Origin: Planctomycetota bacterium
GTDB lineage: Bacteria > Planctomycetota > Planctomycetia > Pirellulales > UBA1268
Length of the DNA stretch: 64,000 bases
Reading direction: 5' to 3'
Assembly: GCA_016872555.1 (NCBI GenBank)
Contig: VGZO01000019.1
Location: forward strand, 1 to 64,000
The position numbers and the translations under genes were made by a program. Shown piece by piece: positions 8,508 to 18,078 of the stretch (the stretch's first letter is position 1; each line of letters opens with the position of its first letter). A model generated the notes under the pieces. The model saw only the letters and a program-made list of their open reading frames with translations. It had not been told where the DNA came from and did no database searches.

Positions 8508-9542
8508 ATGATCCCCGACATCCTCAGCACTCCACGTACCGCCCGGCTGGGCCGCGCCCTCGGCTTCCGTCTGCTCGGCACGGGCTCGTGGGTTCCTCCC
8601 GGCGTGGTGACCAACGCGGATCTGACGCGGCTCGGTTGCGATCCGGAGTGGATCGAGAGCCGGTCGGGGATCCTCGCCCGCCGCCACGCCGCCGCCGACA
8701 CCGCGACCAGCGACATGGCGGTGGCGGCTGGCGCGGAGGTACTCCGCGCGACGAGAGTCGATCCGGCGGCGGTCGATCTGCTCGTCGTCGGGACGTTCAC
8801 GCCGGACCACTCGCTTCCGTCGACGGCGTGCCTCGTTCAAGACCGTCTCGGCCTCACCGCCCCGGCGATGGACGTGACCGCGGCCTGCGCCGGGTTCGCC
8901 TACGCGTTGGTGACCGCCGCCCAGTTCATCGCCGCCGGCAATGCCCGTCTGGCGCTCGTCGTCGGTGCCGACACCAACACCCGATTCGTCGATCCGGAGG
9001 ACGTCGGCACCTGGCCGCTGTTCGGCGACGGTGCCGGCGCCGTGATCCTCGAGCGCGTCGCCGACGGTTCCGGTCCGACCCCCGGCCTCCTCGCCCACGC
9101 CCTCGGCGCCGACGGCCGCGGTGCCGAGCTGCTCGTCTGCCCGATGGGGGGGTCGCGACAGCCGGTGTCCGTGCCGGGGATCGCCCGGCGTGAGCAATTC
9201 ATGCGCATGGAGGGGAAAGCGGTCTTCAAGTGGGCGATCCGTCTGGTCGAGGACAGCGTCCGGCAGGTGGTCGCCCACGCCGGGCTCGGGCTCGACGACA
9301 TCGACTGCTTCATCCTCCACCAGGCCAACGCGCGAATCATCGATGGCGCTCGCTCCGCGCTCGGCGTCACGGCCGACCGGTTCGTCGTCAACCTCGATCG
9401 CTATGGCAACACGTCGAGCGGATCGATCCCGCTGGCGCTCGACGAGGCGTTTCGCGCCGGCCGGGTCGGGCCGGGGAGCGTCGTGGTGGTGTGCGGCTTC
9501 GGTGGTGGCCTTGCCTGGGGCAGCGCCGTGTGGCGGCTGTGA
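8508..9542 (+). CDS. fabH: 3-oxoacyl-ACP synthase III (KASIII)
   Basis: The enzyme condenses acyl-CoA with malonyl-ACP to start fatty acid synthesis. The 344 residues carry the FabH triad: Cys in DVTAACAGFAYAL, His in CFILHQANARII, and Asn in DRYGNTSSGSIPLAL. The C-terminal glycine-rich CGFGGGLAWGSAV is also typical. ATG 8508 was chosen because the upstream in-frame start (8448) adds only a basic, low-complexity leader. A TACCAT at 8467-8472 could be its -10 element. No other fab genes are adjacent. A secondary-metabolism KASIII-like enzyme is possible, but the motifs are those of the housekeeping enzyme. Confidence 0.9.
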   Translation: MIPDILSTPRTARLGRALGFRLLGTGSWVPPGVVTNADLTRLGCDPEWIESRSGILARRHAAADTATSDMAVAAGAEVLRATRVDPAAVDLLVVGTFTPDHSLPSTACLVQDRLGLTAPAMDVTAACAGFAYALVTAAQFIAAGNARLALVVGADTNTRFVDPEDVGTWPLFGDGAGAVILERVADGSGPTPGLLAHALGADGRGAELLVCPMGGSRQPVSVPGIARREQFMRMEGKAVFKWAIRLVEDSVRQVVAHAGLGLDDIDCFILHQANARIIDGARSALGVTADRFVVNLDRYGNTSSGSIPLALDEAFRAGRVGPGSVVVVCGFGGGLAWGSAVWRL

Positions 9543-9606
9543 AGCGGGGCGCGATCACCACGGCGGGGCGGACGAGCGCCGGAGAGGCGCGGAGGCGACG
9601 ACAGCG

Positions 9607-11424
9607 ATGACGGTTCGAAGCCTGCCCGAGCGGTGCGCCGTCGCCGCCGCCGACACATGGGACCTCGGCAGCCTGTTCCCCTCCGACGACGCCTGGGAGG
9701 CGGCGCTGGTGGCGTGGGAAGCACGGCTGCCGCAGTTCACCCCGTTCGCCGGCACGCTCGGGTCCGGTCCCGAGCGCCTCGCCGAGTGTCTGGCGTTCGA
9801 CCTGGCGATCGACCGCGAGGGGGATCGCCTCGGGACCTATGCCCACCTCCGCGCCGCCGAGGACCAGACCGCAGGCACTGGCCAGCGGATGATGGGGCGC
9901 TTTCGCCACGTCGCCACCCGGGCCGGGGAGCTGGCGAGCTTCATCCGCCCCGAGATCGTCGCGCTGCCCGCGGAGACGCTCGGCGAGTGGCTGGCGACCG
10001 CGGCACTGGCGCCGTACCGGCTCCTCCTCGAACGGCTCGTCCGGACACGGCCCCACGTGCTCGGCGAGCGCGAGGAGCGGTTGCTGGCGATGCAGGGCAC
10101 CTTCGCCGGGACTGCCGCCCGCGTGTTCCGGCAGTTGACCGACGCCGACATGCGGTTCGGCACCGTGACCGACGGCGCCGGCAACGAGGTCGAGCTCTCC
10201 AACGCGACGTTCGTCACCCTCCTCCACGACACCGAGCGGGCGGTGCGCCGCGACTCGTTCCACCGGTACTACGCCCAGTACCGGGCCCATGCCCACACGC
10301 TCGCCGCCACCCTCGCGGGGTCGGTCGAGCTCGACGTCTACCAGGCGCGCGTCCGCAATCATCCGTCGGCCGTCGCGGCAGCGCTGTTCACCGACAACAT
10401 CCCGCTGGCGGTCTACGACGGCCTCGTGGCGGCGGTCCGCGCGCACCTGCCGACGGTGCACCGGGCCAACGAGCTGCGCCGCCGGTGGCTCCGGCTCGAC
10501 GACCTCCACCACTACGACTGCTACGTGCCGCTCGTCCCGGAACTCGAGCGCCGGCACGGCTGGGAGGAGGCGGTCGGGTTGATCGTCGAGGCCCTCGCGC
10601 CGCTCGGGGACGCGTATTGCGATCGGCTCCGTCACGGATTGCTCGACGGACGGTGGTGCGACCGCTACCCCAACGTCGGCAAGCAGGCCGGGGCGTTCAG
10701 CTCGGGCACCTACGACTCGGCGCCCTACATCCTCATGAACTACCAGCCCGAGGCGATCGAGCACGTGTTCACCCTCGCCCACGAGGCGGGGCACTCGATG
10801 CACACGCGGCTCGCGGCCGAGGCCCAGCCCTACCAGTACGCCGGCTACACGATCTTCGTCGCCGAGGTCGCCAGCACCTTCAACGAGCAGCTCCTCGCCC
10901 GCCTCCTCCTCGAGCGCTGCCGCACGCCCCGCGAACGGGCCGCGATCCTCGTCCGCGAGGTCGATGCGATCCGGGCCACGATCGTCCGGCAGACGATGTT
11001 CGCCGAGTTCGAGCGCACGATCCACGCGGCGGCGGAGGCGGGGGAACCGCTGACGCTGGAACGGTTCCGCGCGTCGTACCGCGCCCTGCTCGAGGACTAC
11101 TTCGGCCCGCGCTTCACCCTCGACGACGATCTCGAGCTGGAGTGCCTGCGGATCCCCCACTTCTACTCGGCGTTCTACGTCTACAAGTACGCCACCGGGC
11201 TGGCTGCGGCGATCACGCTTTCCGAGCGGGTCGCGGCGGGCCGACCGGGGGCGCTCGACGCCTACCTTGGCTTCCTCCGCGGCGGGTCGTCGAAATGGTC
11301 GCTCGACCTGTTGCGCGACGCCGGTGTCGACCTTGCGGGCGGCGAGCCGGTGGCGACCGCCCTGCGCCGCCTCGCCACGCTCGTCGACGAACTGGAGCGG
11401 CTCGAGCCGGAGGTCGTCGGCTGA
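9607..11424 (+). CDS. pepF: Oligoendopeptidase F (M3 family)
   Basis: This cytoplasmic zinc metallopeptidase cleaves short peptides. The start at ATG 9607 gives 605 residues, close to the ~600 typical of PepF. The M3 zinc site HEAGH appears in FTLAHEAGHSMHTRL (about residue 395) and the third ligand region is FVAEVASTFNEQLL about 25 residues later. Upstream, GKQAGAFSSGTYDSAPYILM and downstream HFYSAFYVYKYATGLAAA are further PepF/M3B landmarks. It lies 64 bp after fabH on the same strand with GGAGG upstream of the start. Thimet-type M3A enzymes are an alternative but are usually longer. Confidence 0.92.
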   Translation: MTVRSLPERCAVAAADTWDLGSLFPSDDAWEAALVAWEARLPQFTPFAGTLGSGPERLAECLAFDLAIDREGDRLGTYAHLRAAEDQTAGTGQRMMGRFRHVATRAGELASFIRPEIVALPAETLGEWLATAALAPYRLLLERLVRTRPHVLGEREERLLAMQGTFAGTAARVFRQLTDADMRFGTVTDGAGNEVELSNATFVTLLHDTERAVRRDSFHRYYAQYRAHAHTLAATLAGSVELDVYQARVRNHPSAVAAALFTDNIPLAVYDGLVAAVRAHLPTVHRANELRRRWLRLDDLHHYDCYVPLVPELERRHGWEEAVGLIVEALAPLGDAYCDRLRHGLLDGRWCDRYPNVGKQAGAFSSGTYDSAPYILMNYQPEAIEHVFTLAHEAGHSMHTRLAAEAQPYQYAGYTIFVAEVASTFNEQLLARLLLERCRTPRERAAILVREVDAIRATIVRQTMFAEFERTIHAAAEAGEPLTLERFRASYRALLEDYFGPRFTLDDDLELECLRIPHFYSAFYVYKYATGLAAAITLSERVAAGRPGALDAYLGFLRGGSSKWSLDLLRDAGVDLAGGEPVATALRRLATLVDELERLEPEVVG

Positions 11425-11451
11425 CTCCGCGCCCGGGGCGGCGCGCCGAAG

Positions 11452-11459
11452 GGTACAAT
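11452..11459 (+). promoter_or_regulatory. Extended -10 element GGTACAAT
   Basis: GGTACAAT sits between the pepF stop (11424) and the ATP-grasp start (11513), with TACAAT matching 5 of 6 bases of the sigma-70 -10 box. No -35 is evident at 16-18 bp. The same GGTA[C/G]NNT shape recurs upstream of other genes in this window. Confidence 0.4.
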
Positions 11460-11512
11460 CGCGGATCACCCCCGTCCGCCAGCCGAGTCGGCTTCCCCGA
11501 GCCGCAGCGCCG

Positions 11513-14074
11513 ATGACCGAATCGACCCGCGTGCCGCCGTTGTTCGGCTACGCGGCCCCCCCCGGAGCGCACGACGAGTTTCTCGACGGCGCCGGCCATC
11601 CGCGGGCCCCGTGGAGCCGCGTCGCCGAGGTGATCGGCGGCTGGAGCCGCGAGGAGTTCGAGACGCGCTGGGAGCAGGCGCGGCGGTTGATCCGTGAGAA
11701 CGGCGTCACCGCCAACGTCCACGATCCGGCGTCGGGCGAGCAGCGCCCGTGGGTCCTCGACCCGATTCCACTGGTGATCGCCGCCGACGATTGGGCGGTC
11801 GTCGAACGCGGCATCTCCCAGCGCCACCGGCTGCTCGACGCCCTGCTGGCCGACGTGTACGGCGCGCAGGCGATGGTCCGCGACGGCGTCGTGCCCGCCG
11901 AACTGGTCCTCGGGCATCCCGGCTACCTGCGCCCCTGCCACGGCATCGAGCCTCCGGGGGGGCGCTGGCTGCACCTCCACGCCACGATCGTCGCCCGCGG
12001 CCGGGACGGACGCTGGCTCGCGCTCGGCGACCGGACCGGCGTGCCCCGCGGCCTCGGCTACGCGCTGGAGAACCGGCTGGTCGTTTCGCGGCTGCTCCCC
12101 GAGGCCTTCCGGGACAGCCGCGTGGCGCGGCTGGCGCCGTTCTTCATCGCGCTGCGGGGGATGCTCCGCGGGCTCGTGCCGTCGCGCGACACGCCGCGGA
12201 TCGCCCTGGCGAGCCCCGGCCCCGACAGCCCGACCTACTTCGAAGATGCCTCCCTGGCCCGCTACCTCGGCTACACGCTCGTCGAGGGGGGCGATCTCGC
12301 CATCCGCGAGGACCGTGTCAGCCTCAAGACGCTCGGGGGCCTGGTGCCGATCGACGTCCTCCTCCGCCGCGTCGACGATCGTGAATGCGACCCGCTCGAG
12401 CTCGACAGTGCCGCCCTGACGGGGACTCCTGGTCTGGTCCAGGCGGCGCGCGAGGGGCACGTGGCGGTGGCCAACGCGCTGGGCAGCGCCCTCGTCGAGT
12501 CCCCGGCGTTCGCCGAGTTTCTCCCGCAGCTCGCCCGGCGCCTGCTCGGCGAGGAACTGCTCCTGGAATCACCCCCGTCGTTCTGGTGCGGGATCCCCGG
12601 CAACCTGCAGCGGGTGCTCGACGGGCTCGACGGGATGGTGATCGAGCCGGTTGCACCGGACGGGGGGACGAAGCGTTTCGCCCCCGGGTTGCTCGACGGC
12701 GCGTCGCGCGCGCGGCTCGTCGCGCGGATCCGCCACCGGCCGGAGGGCTGGGTCGGGAGGCCGATGATCGAGCGCTCGGTCGCCCCCTGCTGGAACGGCA
12801 GCGCGATCGCGCCGGCGGCCGTCGTCATCCGCTGCTTCAGCGCCGCCGGTGCCGATGGTCCGACGGTGATGACGGGGGGGCTGGCGCGGATGAGCCTGGG
12901 CCGGTCGAGTGTCGAGGAATCGGTCCTCTTCGGCGACGGTTCCAAGGACGTCTGGGTCCTGTCGCCCGGCCCGGTGGCGGCGGTCAGCCTGCTCCGCGCA
13001 CCGGGCCAGCCGGTGCCGCTGCGGCGCAGCGGGCATGATCTCCCCAGCCGGGTCGCCGACCATCTCCATTGGCTCGGCCGGCACGTCGAGCGCGCCGAGG
13101 GCACCGCCCGACTGCTCCGCGCCGCGGCGGTGCGGCTGTCGTCGGAGAGTAACCTCGACAGCGTCGGGGCCGTTGCCCACCTCCTGGCGACGTTCGGCGA
13201 ACCACCGGTGCCGCGGCGCGAGTGGCTCGAGCCGGGACGGGCCGCCACCGCCGGCGAGATCGCCGTCGAGCTCGACGGTGCCGTCTCGGGAGCGGACCGC
13301 AGCGGGAGCGTGGCCTCGTCGATCGAGAGCCTGTGGCGAACCGCATCGGTCGTCCGGGACCGGCTGTCGATCGATTCCTGGAAGATTCTCGCCCGGGTCC
13401 GGCGGGAGGCCCTCGCTCGGTCGGCGGCGGAGTCGCCGGGGGCGCCCGGGCCCGGCCCGGACGTGCTCGCGCGCCTCGACGGCGTGATCATCGATCTGGC
13501 GGCCTTCGCCGGCATGGGCACCGAGAGCATGACGCGTGGTCCAGGCTGGCGCTTCCTCGACATGGGTCGGCGTCTGGAGCGCGCGGTGGGGCTGATCCGC
13601 CTTCTCCGTGCCACGCTGGTCAGCGCCGCCGCCGACGAGCCGCGGCTGCTGGAGATGCTGCTGGAGATCGCCGACAGCTCGATGACCTACCGCACGCGCT
13701 ACCTTGGGGCCCTCGAGGCGGCACCGGTGATCGACCTGCTGGTGATCGACGAGACCAACCCGCGCTCGATCGGCTTCCAGGTCGCCGCCCTCGATGCCCA
13801 TGCCGCCGCCCTGCCGGTCGACGAGGTCTCGCCGGTGCTGTCGGCCGAACGGCGCGCCACGATGGCGGCGCTGGCGGCGGTGCGGCTCGCCGACGTCGGC
13901 GAGCTCGCGCTGGTCGACGGCACCGGGAAGCGGGGGGCGCTCGGCCTCCTCCTCGGGCGGCTCGAGCACGATCTGCGTGCCTTCTCCGACGGGATCACCC
14001 ACCATTACCTCGTCCATGCCGCGCCGCGCCGGCGCCTGGGCGACCCCCTGGATGCCGCCGATGTCCGCCTCTGA
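11513..14074 (+). CDS. Circularly permuted ATP-grasp type 2 / alpha-E fusion protein
   Basis: The 853 residues combine a circularly permuted type-2 ATP-grasp domain (DUF404/DUF407-like, residues ~1-480) with an alpha-E (DUF403-like) helical domain (~505-850). Landmarks of the first part are LLDALLADVYGAQAMVRDGV, GRWLALGDRTGVPRGLGYAL, ENRLVVSR and NALGSALVESPAFAEFLPQL. The second begins LPSRVADHLHWLGRHVERAE and contains GPGWRFLDMGRRLERAV. Such pairs are often next to transglutaminase-like and proteasome-like proteases and are proposed to make or modify peptide linkages. No such partner is present here; Der overlaps the 3' end instead. The substrate is unknown. Confidence 0.88.
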   Translation: MTESTRVPPLFGYAAPPGAHDEFLDGAGHPRAPWSRVAEVIGGWSREEFETRWEQARRLIRENGVTANVHDPASGEQRPWVLDPIPLVIAADDWAVVERGISQRHRLLDALLADVYGAQAMVRDGVVPAELVLGHPGYLRPCHGIEPPGGRWLHLHATIVARGRDGRWLALGDRTGVPRGLGYALENRLVVSRLLPEAFRDSRVARLAPFFIALRGMLRGLVPSRDTPRIALASPGPDSPTYFEDASLARYLGYTLVEGGDLAIREDRVSLKTLGGLVPIDVLLRRVDDRECDPLELDSAALTGTPGLVQAAREGHVAVANALGSALVESPAFAEFLPQLARRLLGEELLLESPPSFWCGIPGNLQRVLDGLDGMVIEPVAPDGGTKRFAPGLLDGASRARLVARIRHRPEGWVGRPMIERSVAPCWNGSAIAPAAVVIRCFSAAGADGPTVMTGGLARMSLGRSSVEESVLFGDGSKDVWVLSPGPVAAVSLLRAPGQPVPLRRSGHDLPSRVADHLHWLGRHVERAEGTARLLRAAAVRLSSESNLDSVGAVAHLLATFGEPPVPRREWLEPGRAATAGEIAVELDGAVSGADRSGSVASSIESLWRTASVVRDRLSIDSWKILARVRREALARSAAESPGAPGPGPDVLARLDGVIIDLAAFAGMGTESMTRGPGWRFLDMGRRLERAVGLIRLLRATLVSAAADEPRLLEMLLEIADSSMTYRTRYLGALEAAPVIDLLVIDETNPRSIGFQVAALDAHAAALPVDEVSPVLSAERRATMAALAAVRLADVGELALVDGTGKRGALGLLLGRLEHDLRAFSDGITHHYLVHAAPRRRLGDPLDAADVRL

Positions 14075-15455
14075 CGCCATCGTGCCCCGGGTCGTCGTCG
14101 TCGGCCGCCCCAACGTCGGCAAGTCGAGCCTGTTCAACTGGCTCGTCGGCAAACGGATCGCGATCGAGGATCCGACGGCGGGGGTGACGCGCGACCGGCT
14201 CGTGCAGCGGATCGGTCTCGGTGGCCGGTTCATCGATCTGGTCGACACCGGCGGGATGGGGTTCGACGATCCCGACGGTCTGACCGGACAGATCGACGCC
14301 CAGATCACCGCCGGGCTGGCCGAGGCGGCGCTGGTGGTGATGGTCGTCGACGTCCGTGCCGGCCTGGTGGCCGACGATCGGATGGTGGCCGACCGCGTCC
14401 GCCGCACCGGGGCCACGGTGTTGCTGGTCGCCAACAAAGCCGACGACGCCGCGCTCGACGCCCATGCCGCGGAGTTCGCCGCCCTGGGATTCGGCACGCC
14501 GGTGGTGACCAGCGTCCGCGGCAACCGCGGGCGCGATCGGCTCGAGGAGGAGATCCTCGAGCGGATCCCCGAGGCGTGGCCGGAGGAGGCCGAAGCGGGG
14601 TCACTGCCGGAGATGAAGCTGGCGATCGTCGGCCGGCGCAACGTCGGCAAGAGCACGTTCGTCAACGCCCTGGCACGGGCCGAGCGGGTGATCACCAGCC
14701 CGGTGGCCGGCACCACCCGCGACAGCATCGACGTCCGCTTCGAGGTCGACGGCCACTCCTTCCTGGCGATCGACACCCCCGGGCTGCGCCGCGCCAAGAG
14801 CCGGACCAGCGACATCGACTTCTATTCCACCCACCGCGCCCAGCGCGGCATCCGCCGGGCCGACATCGTGCTGCTGTTCTTCGACGCCACCGAGCCGATC
14901 GGCAAGGTCGACAAGCAGCTCGCCGAGACGATCGTCGAGGAGGCCAAGCCGGTGGTGTTCGTCGTCAACAAGTGGGACCTGTACGCCGCCGACGTCCGGC
15001 GCCGCGAGTGGATCCAGTACCTGCGCGACACCTTCCGGACGATGCCCTGGGCACCGGTGGAGTTCGTCACGGCGACCGCCGCGCGGAACGTCAAGGCGAC
15101 CGTCGACACCGCCCAGCGCCTGTTCCGGCAGGCCGGCACCCGCGTGCCGACGGGCCGGCTCAACGCCCTGATCCGCGAGGCGGTCACATCCAATCCGCCG
15201 CCGTCCGATCGGCGCGGCCGGCCGACGCGCGTGTACTACGCGACGCAGGTCGAAGTCCTCCCGCCGACGATCGTGCTGGCGACCAGCGGAACCGCCGGAC
15301 TTCCCGAGACCTACCAGCGCTACCTGATCGGCGCCCTCCGGGAGCGGACGCCGTTCCGCGAGGTGCCGATCCGGCTGGTGGTCCGCGACCGGGGCGCGGC
15401 GGCTGCGGAGGGGGGGGCGTCGGCCGACGAATCCGTCGGGCCACGCGGGGAGTGA
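14061..15455 (+). CDS. der: GTPase Der (EngA), ribosome assembly
   Basis: Der is a double-GTPase required for maturation of the 50S subunit. Both G domains are intact. The first has G1 GRPNVGKSS, G3 DTGGMG and G4 NKAD. The second has G1 GRRNVGKST, G3 DTPGL and G4 NKWD, and a KH-like C-terminal domain ends with LPETYQRYLIGALRERTPF. The 464 residues match the family. ATG 14061 overlaps the preceding gene by 14 bp; ATG 14052 (three residues longer) is the alternative. The overlap suggests coupling to the ATP-grasp gene. A short Ala/Gly-rich tail follows the KH domain. Confidence 0.95.
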   Translation: MSASDAIVPRVVVVGRPNVGKSSLFNWLVGKRIAIEDPTAGVTRDRLVQRIGLGGRFIDLVDTGGMGFDDPDGLTGQIDAQITAGLAEAALVVMVVDVRAGLVADDRMVADRVRRTGATVLLVANKADDAALDAHAAEFAALGFGTPVVTSVRGNRGRDRLEEEILERIPEAWPEEAEAGSLPEMKLAIVGRRNVGKSTFVNALARAERVITSPVAGTTRDSIDVRFEVDGHSFLAIDTPGLRRAKSRTSDIDFYSTHRAQRGIRRADIVLLFFDATEPIGKVDKQLAETIVEEAKPVVFVVNKWDLYAADVRRREWIQYLRDTFRTMPWAPVEFVTATAARNVKATVDTAQRLFRQAGTRVPTGRLNALIREAVTSNPPPSDRRGRPTRVYYATQVEVLPPTIVLATSGTAGLPETYQRYLIGALRERTPFREVPIRLVVRDRGAAAAEGGASADESVGPRGE

Positions 15456-15514
15456 GCCCTGTGCGGCGCGGTCTGAAGCCGGGGGGAAGAGGGTGTTTTT
15501 CGACGCCGCGGTCG

Positions 15515-15522
15515 GGTAGTCT
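15515..15522 (+). promoter_or_regulatory. Candidate extended -10 GGTAGTCT
   Basis: GGTAGTCT lies 46 bp before the start of the Tat oxidoreductase in the 112-bp gap after der. A T-rich patch at 15494-15500 lies around the expected -35 position but is not a consensus match. Confidence 0.3.
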
Positions 15523-15567
15523 CTCCGCCGTCCACCGTCCCGCGTCGTCCCTTCCGGAGACTCCGAG

Positions 15568-16884
15568 ATGCCCGCTCCCGTCATCGTGACTCCTGCCCTG
15601 TCGCGCCGTGATGCCCTCCGCGGAGCGGGGCTCGGGGCCGCTGGAAGCCTGGCCGGTGCGCTCGCCGCGGCCCGCGCCGTACACGCCCAGTCCCCGTCGA
15701 CCGACACGATCCGCATCGGCCTGATCGGCGCCGGTGGCCGCGGCACCGGTGCCCTCCAGCAGGCCCTGTCGGTGCCCGGGTCGAACGTCAAGCTGACGGC
15801 GGTGGCCGACGCCTTCAAGGATCGGATCGAGGGGGCCCTCAAGGCCGTCGATTCGATGAAGGACAAGCTCGACTGCCCGGAGGACCGGCGTTTCGACGGC
15901 CTCGACGGCTACCAGAAGGTCCTCGACCACTGCGACCTGGTGATCCTGGCGACACCCCCCGGCTTCCGTCCGTTCCACTTCCAGAAGGCGGTCGAGGCCG
16001 GCAAGCACGTGTTCATGGAGAAGCCGGTGTGCGTCGACTCGTTCGGCGCGCGGCTGTGCCTCGAGGCGGCGAAGATGGCCGACGAGAAGAAGCTCAAGGT
16101 CGTCGTCGGTCTCCAGCGCCGCTACGAGCGGAAGTACCGCGAGACGGTGGCCCGGATCCGCGAGGGGCTCGCCGGCGACATCATCGGCGGCCAGGTCTAC
16201 TGGAACGGCGCCGGCATTTGGTACCGCAACCGCCAGCCGAACCAGACCGAGATGCAGTTCCAGGTCAACAACTGGTATCACTTCAACTGGCTGTGCGGCG
16301 ATCACATCTGCGAGCAGCACGTCCACAACATCGACGTCGCCAACTGGTTCCTCGACAAGCTCCCGGAGAGCGCCTACGGCACCGGCGGCAAGCAGAACCG
16401 CGTGCCCGGTCAGCCGAGCGAGATCTACGACCACCACGCGGTCAACTTCACCTACCCCGGTGGGATCCGGATCGCCAGCCAGTGCCGCCAGTTTCCCGGT
16501 GGTGACGGCCGCGTGAACGAGGAGTTCCAGGGCACCAAGGGCTACGTCAAGATCGGCGAGATCACCGACTACGCCGGCAAGGTGCTGTGGAAGTTCGAGG
16601 GGGAGAATCCCAACCCCTACCAGGTCGAGCACGACGAACTGCAGGACGCGATCCGCAACGACCGGCCGCTCAACAACGCCTACTACGGCACGACGTCGAG
16701 CTTCTCGTCGGTCCTCGGGCGGTTCGCGACCTACACCGGCAAGCAGTGGGGCTACAAGCAGGCCCTCGAGCTCAACTACCGGACGATGCCGGAGAACCTC
16801 TCGTGGGATGCCGAGCCGCCGGTGCAGCCGGACAAGGACGGCAACTACAAGATTCCGATGCCGGCCGACTACCGGATCGCCTGA
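15568..16884 (+). CDS. Tat-exported Gfo/Idh/MocA family oxidoreductase
   Basis: This is an NAD(P)-dependent sugar oxidoreductase family protein of 438 residues with a twin-arginine signal: LSRRDALRGAGLGAAG followed by an Ala-rich stretch ending VHAQ. The Rossmann fold starts at IRIGLIGAGGRGTGAL, and the family EKP motif is in HVFMEKPVCVD (about residue 153). The C-terminal substrate domain includes WYHFNWLCGDHICEQHVHNI. Planctomycetes carry many such secreted paralogues, thought to act on sugars in the periplasm. The specific substrate is not deducible. It lies between der and ald, with no obvious carbohydrate-active neighbour. Confidence 0.9.
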   Translation: MPAPVIVTPALSRRDALRGAGLGAAGSLAGALAAARAVHAQSPSTDTIRIGLIGAGGRGTGALQQALSVPGSNVKLTAVADAFKDRIEGALKAVDSMKDKLDCPEDRRFDGLDGYQKVLDHCDLVILATPPGFRPFHFQKAVEAGKHVFMEKPVCVDSFGARLCLEAAKMADEKKLKVVVGLQRRYERKYRETVARIREGLAGDIIGGQVYWNGAGIWYRNRQPNQTEMQFQVNNWYHFNWLCGDHICEQHVHNIDVANWFLDKLPESAYGTGGKQNRVPGQPSEIYDHHAVNFTYPGGIRIASQCRQFPGGDGRVNEEFQGTKGYVKIGEITDYAGKVLWKFEGENPNPYQVEHDELQDAIRNDRPLNNAYYGTTSSFSSVLGRFATYTGKQWGYKQALELNYRTMPENLSWDAEPPVQPDKDGNYKIPMPADYRIA

Positions 16885-16971
16885 GCGCGACGGTGGGCCA
16901 CCACGCCCGGACGGCATCGTGACCGGGTGCGGCGGTGGGATCGTGATGGCCAGCCAGCAGGGAGGCAGCGG

Positions 16972-18078
16972 ATGATCGTCGGCGTTCCCAAGGAGACGAA
17001 GCGCGACGAGTACCGGGTGGCGCTGCTCCCGGTCGGAGCCGAGGAGCTCGTCCGCGGCGGCCACCGCGTCCTCGTGCAGGCCGGTGCCGGGGCGGGCTCG
17101 GGGTTGGCCGACGAGGCCTACGCGGCCTGCGGGGCCACCGTCGTCGACGGTCCCGAAGAGGTCTTCTCCGCCGCCGAGTTGGTGGTCAAGGTCAAGGAGC
17201 CGCAGCCGGCCGAGCTCGGGCTGCTGCGCGCCGGCCAGGCGCTGTTCACCTATTTCCACTTCGCCGCCGACCGCGCGCTCACCGAGGGGTTCCTCGCCAC
17301 CGGTGCCACCGCGGTGGCCTACGAGACCCTCCGTGACGACCGCGGCCGGCTGCCGCTGCTGGTGCCGATGAGCGAAGTCGCCGGCCGGATGAGCATCCAG
17401 GAGGGGGCGAAGTACCTCGAAAAGCCGCAGATGGGGCGCGGGATCCTCCTCGGCGGGGTGCCGGGGGTGGCGCCGGCGAGCGTGCTGGTGCTCGGGGCGG
17501 GAACGGTCGGGGCCAATGCCGCCAAGGTCGCCGCCGGCTTCGGCGCCAACATCGCCCTGCTCGACACCAACCTCGAGCGGCTCCGCTACCTCGACGACGT
17601 CACCGCCCCCAACGTCGACTGCCTGTACTCCGACCGGCACACGATCCGCGAGCATCTCGGCCGTGCCGATCTGGTGATCGGCAGCGTCCTCATCCCCGGG
17701 GCACGGGCGCCGCACCTCGTCGAGCGCGACGACCTGAAGCTGATGAAGCCGGGGGCCGTGATCATCGACGTGGCGATCGACCAGGGAGGGTGCGTGGCCA
17801 CCAGCCGTCCGACCACGCACGCCGAGCCGACCTATCTCGTCGACGACATCGTCCATTACTGCGTCACCAACATGCCCGGCGCCGTGGGGCGGACGAGCAC
17901 CTATGCGCTGTGCAACGCCACGCTCCCCTACGTCCTCGAGTTGGCTGCCGCCGGGGTCGACGAGGCGGCGCGGGCGAGCAGCGCGATCCGCTCGGCGATC
18001 AACGTCCACTGCGGTCGGCTCGTCCAGCCGGCGGTCGCCGCCGCTTTCGGGCTGCCCTGCGAGTGGTACCAGCCGTGA
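16972..18078 (+). CDS. ald: Alanine dehydrogenase
   Basis: The enzyme converts L-alanine to pyruvate and ammonia with NAD. The 368 residues start at ATG 16972 after a GGGAGG ribosome-binding site (16960-16965). Key features are the N-terminal PKETKRDEYRVAL, the catalytic lysine region VVKVKEPQPAEL, the NAD-binding VLVLGAGTVGANAAKVAAGFG, and IDVAIDQGGCVATSRPTTH with the catalytic Asp. Length and motifs distinguish it from the related transhydrogenase PntAA and lysine dehydrogenases. The stop overlaps mtnA by 4 bp (GTGA), so the two genes form one transcription unit. Confidence 0.94.
   Translation: MIVGVPKETKRDEYRVALLPVGAEELVRGGHRVLVQAGAGAGSGLADEAYAACGATVVDGPEEVFSAAELVVKVKEPQPAELGLLRAGQALFTYFHFAADRALTEGFLATGATAVAYETLRDDRGRLPLLVPMSEVAGRMSIQEGAKYLEKPQMGRGILLGGVPGVAPASVLVLGAGTVGANAAKVAAGFGANIALLDTNLERLRYLDDVTAPNVDCLYSDRHTIREHLGRADLVIGSVLIPGARAPHLVERDDLKLMKPGAVIIDVAIDQGGCVATSRPTTHAEPTYLVDDIVHYCVTNMPGAVGRTSTYALCNATLPYVLELAAAGVDEAARASSAIRSAINVHCGRLVQPAVAAAFGLPCEWYQP

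Noticed and set aside
15490-15500. T-run after der as an intrinsic terminator
   Set aside because: No stable GC stem lies immediately before the T-run.
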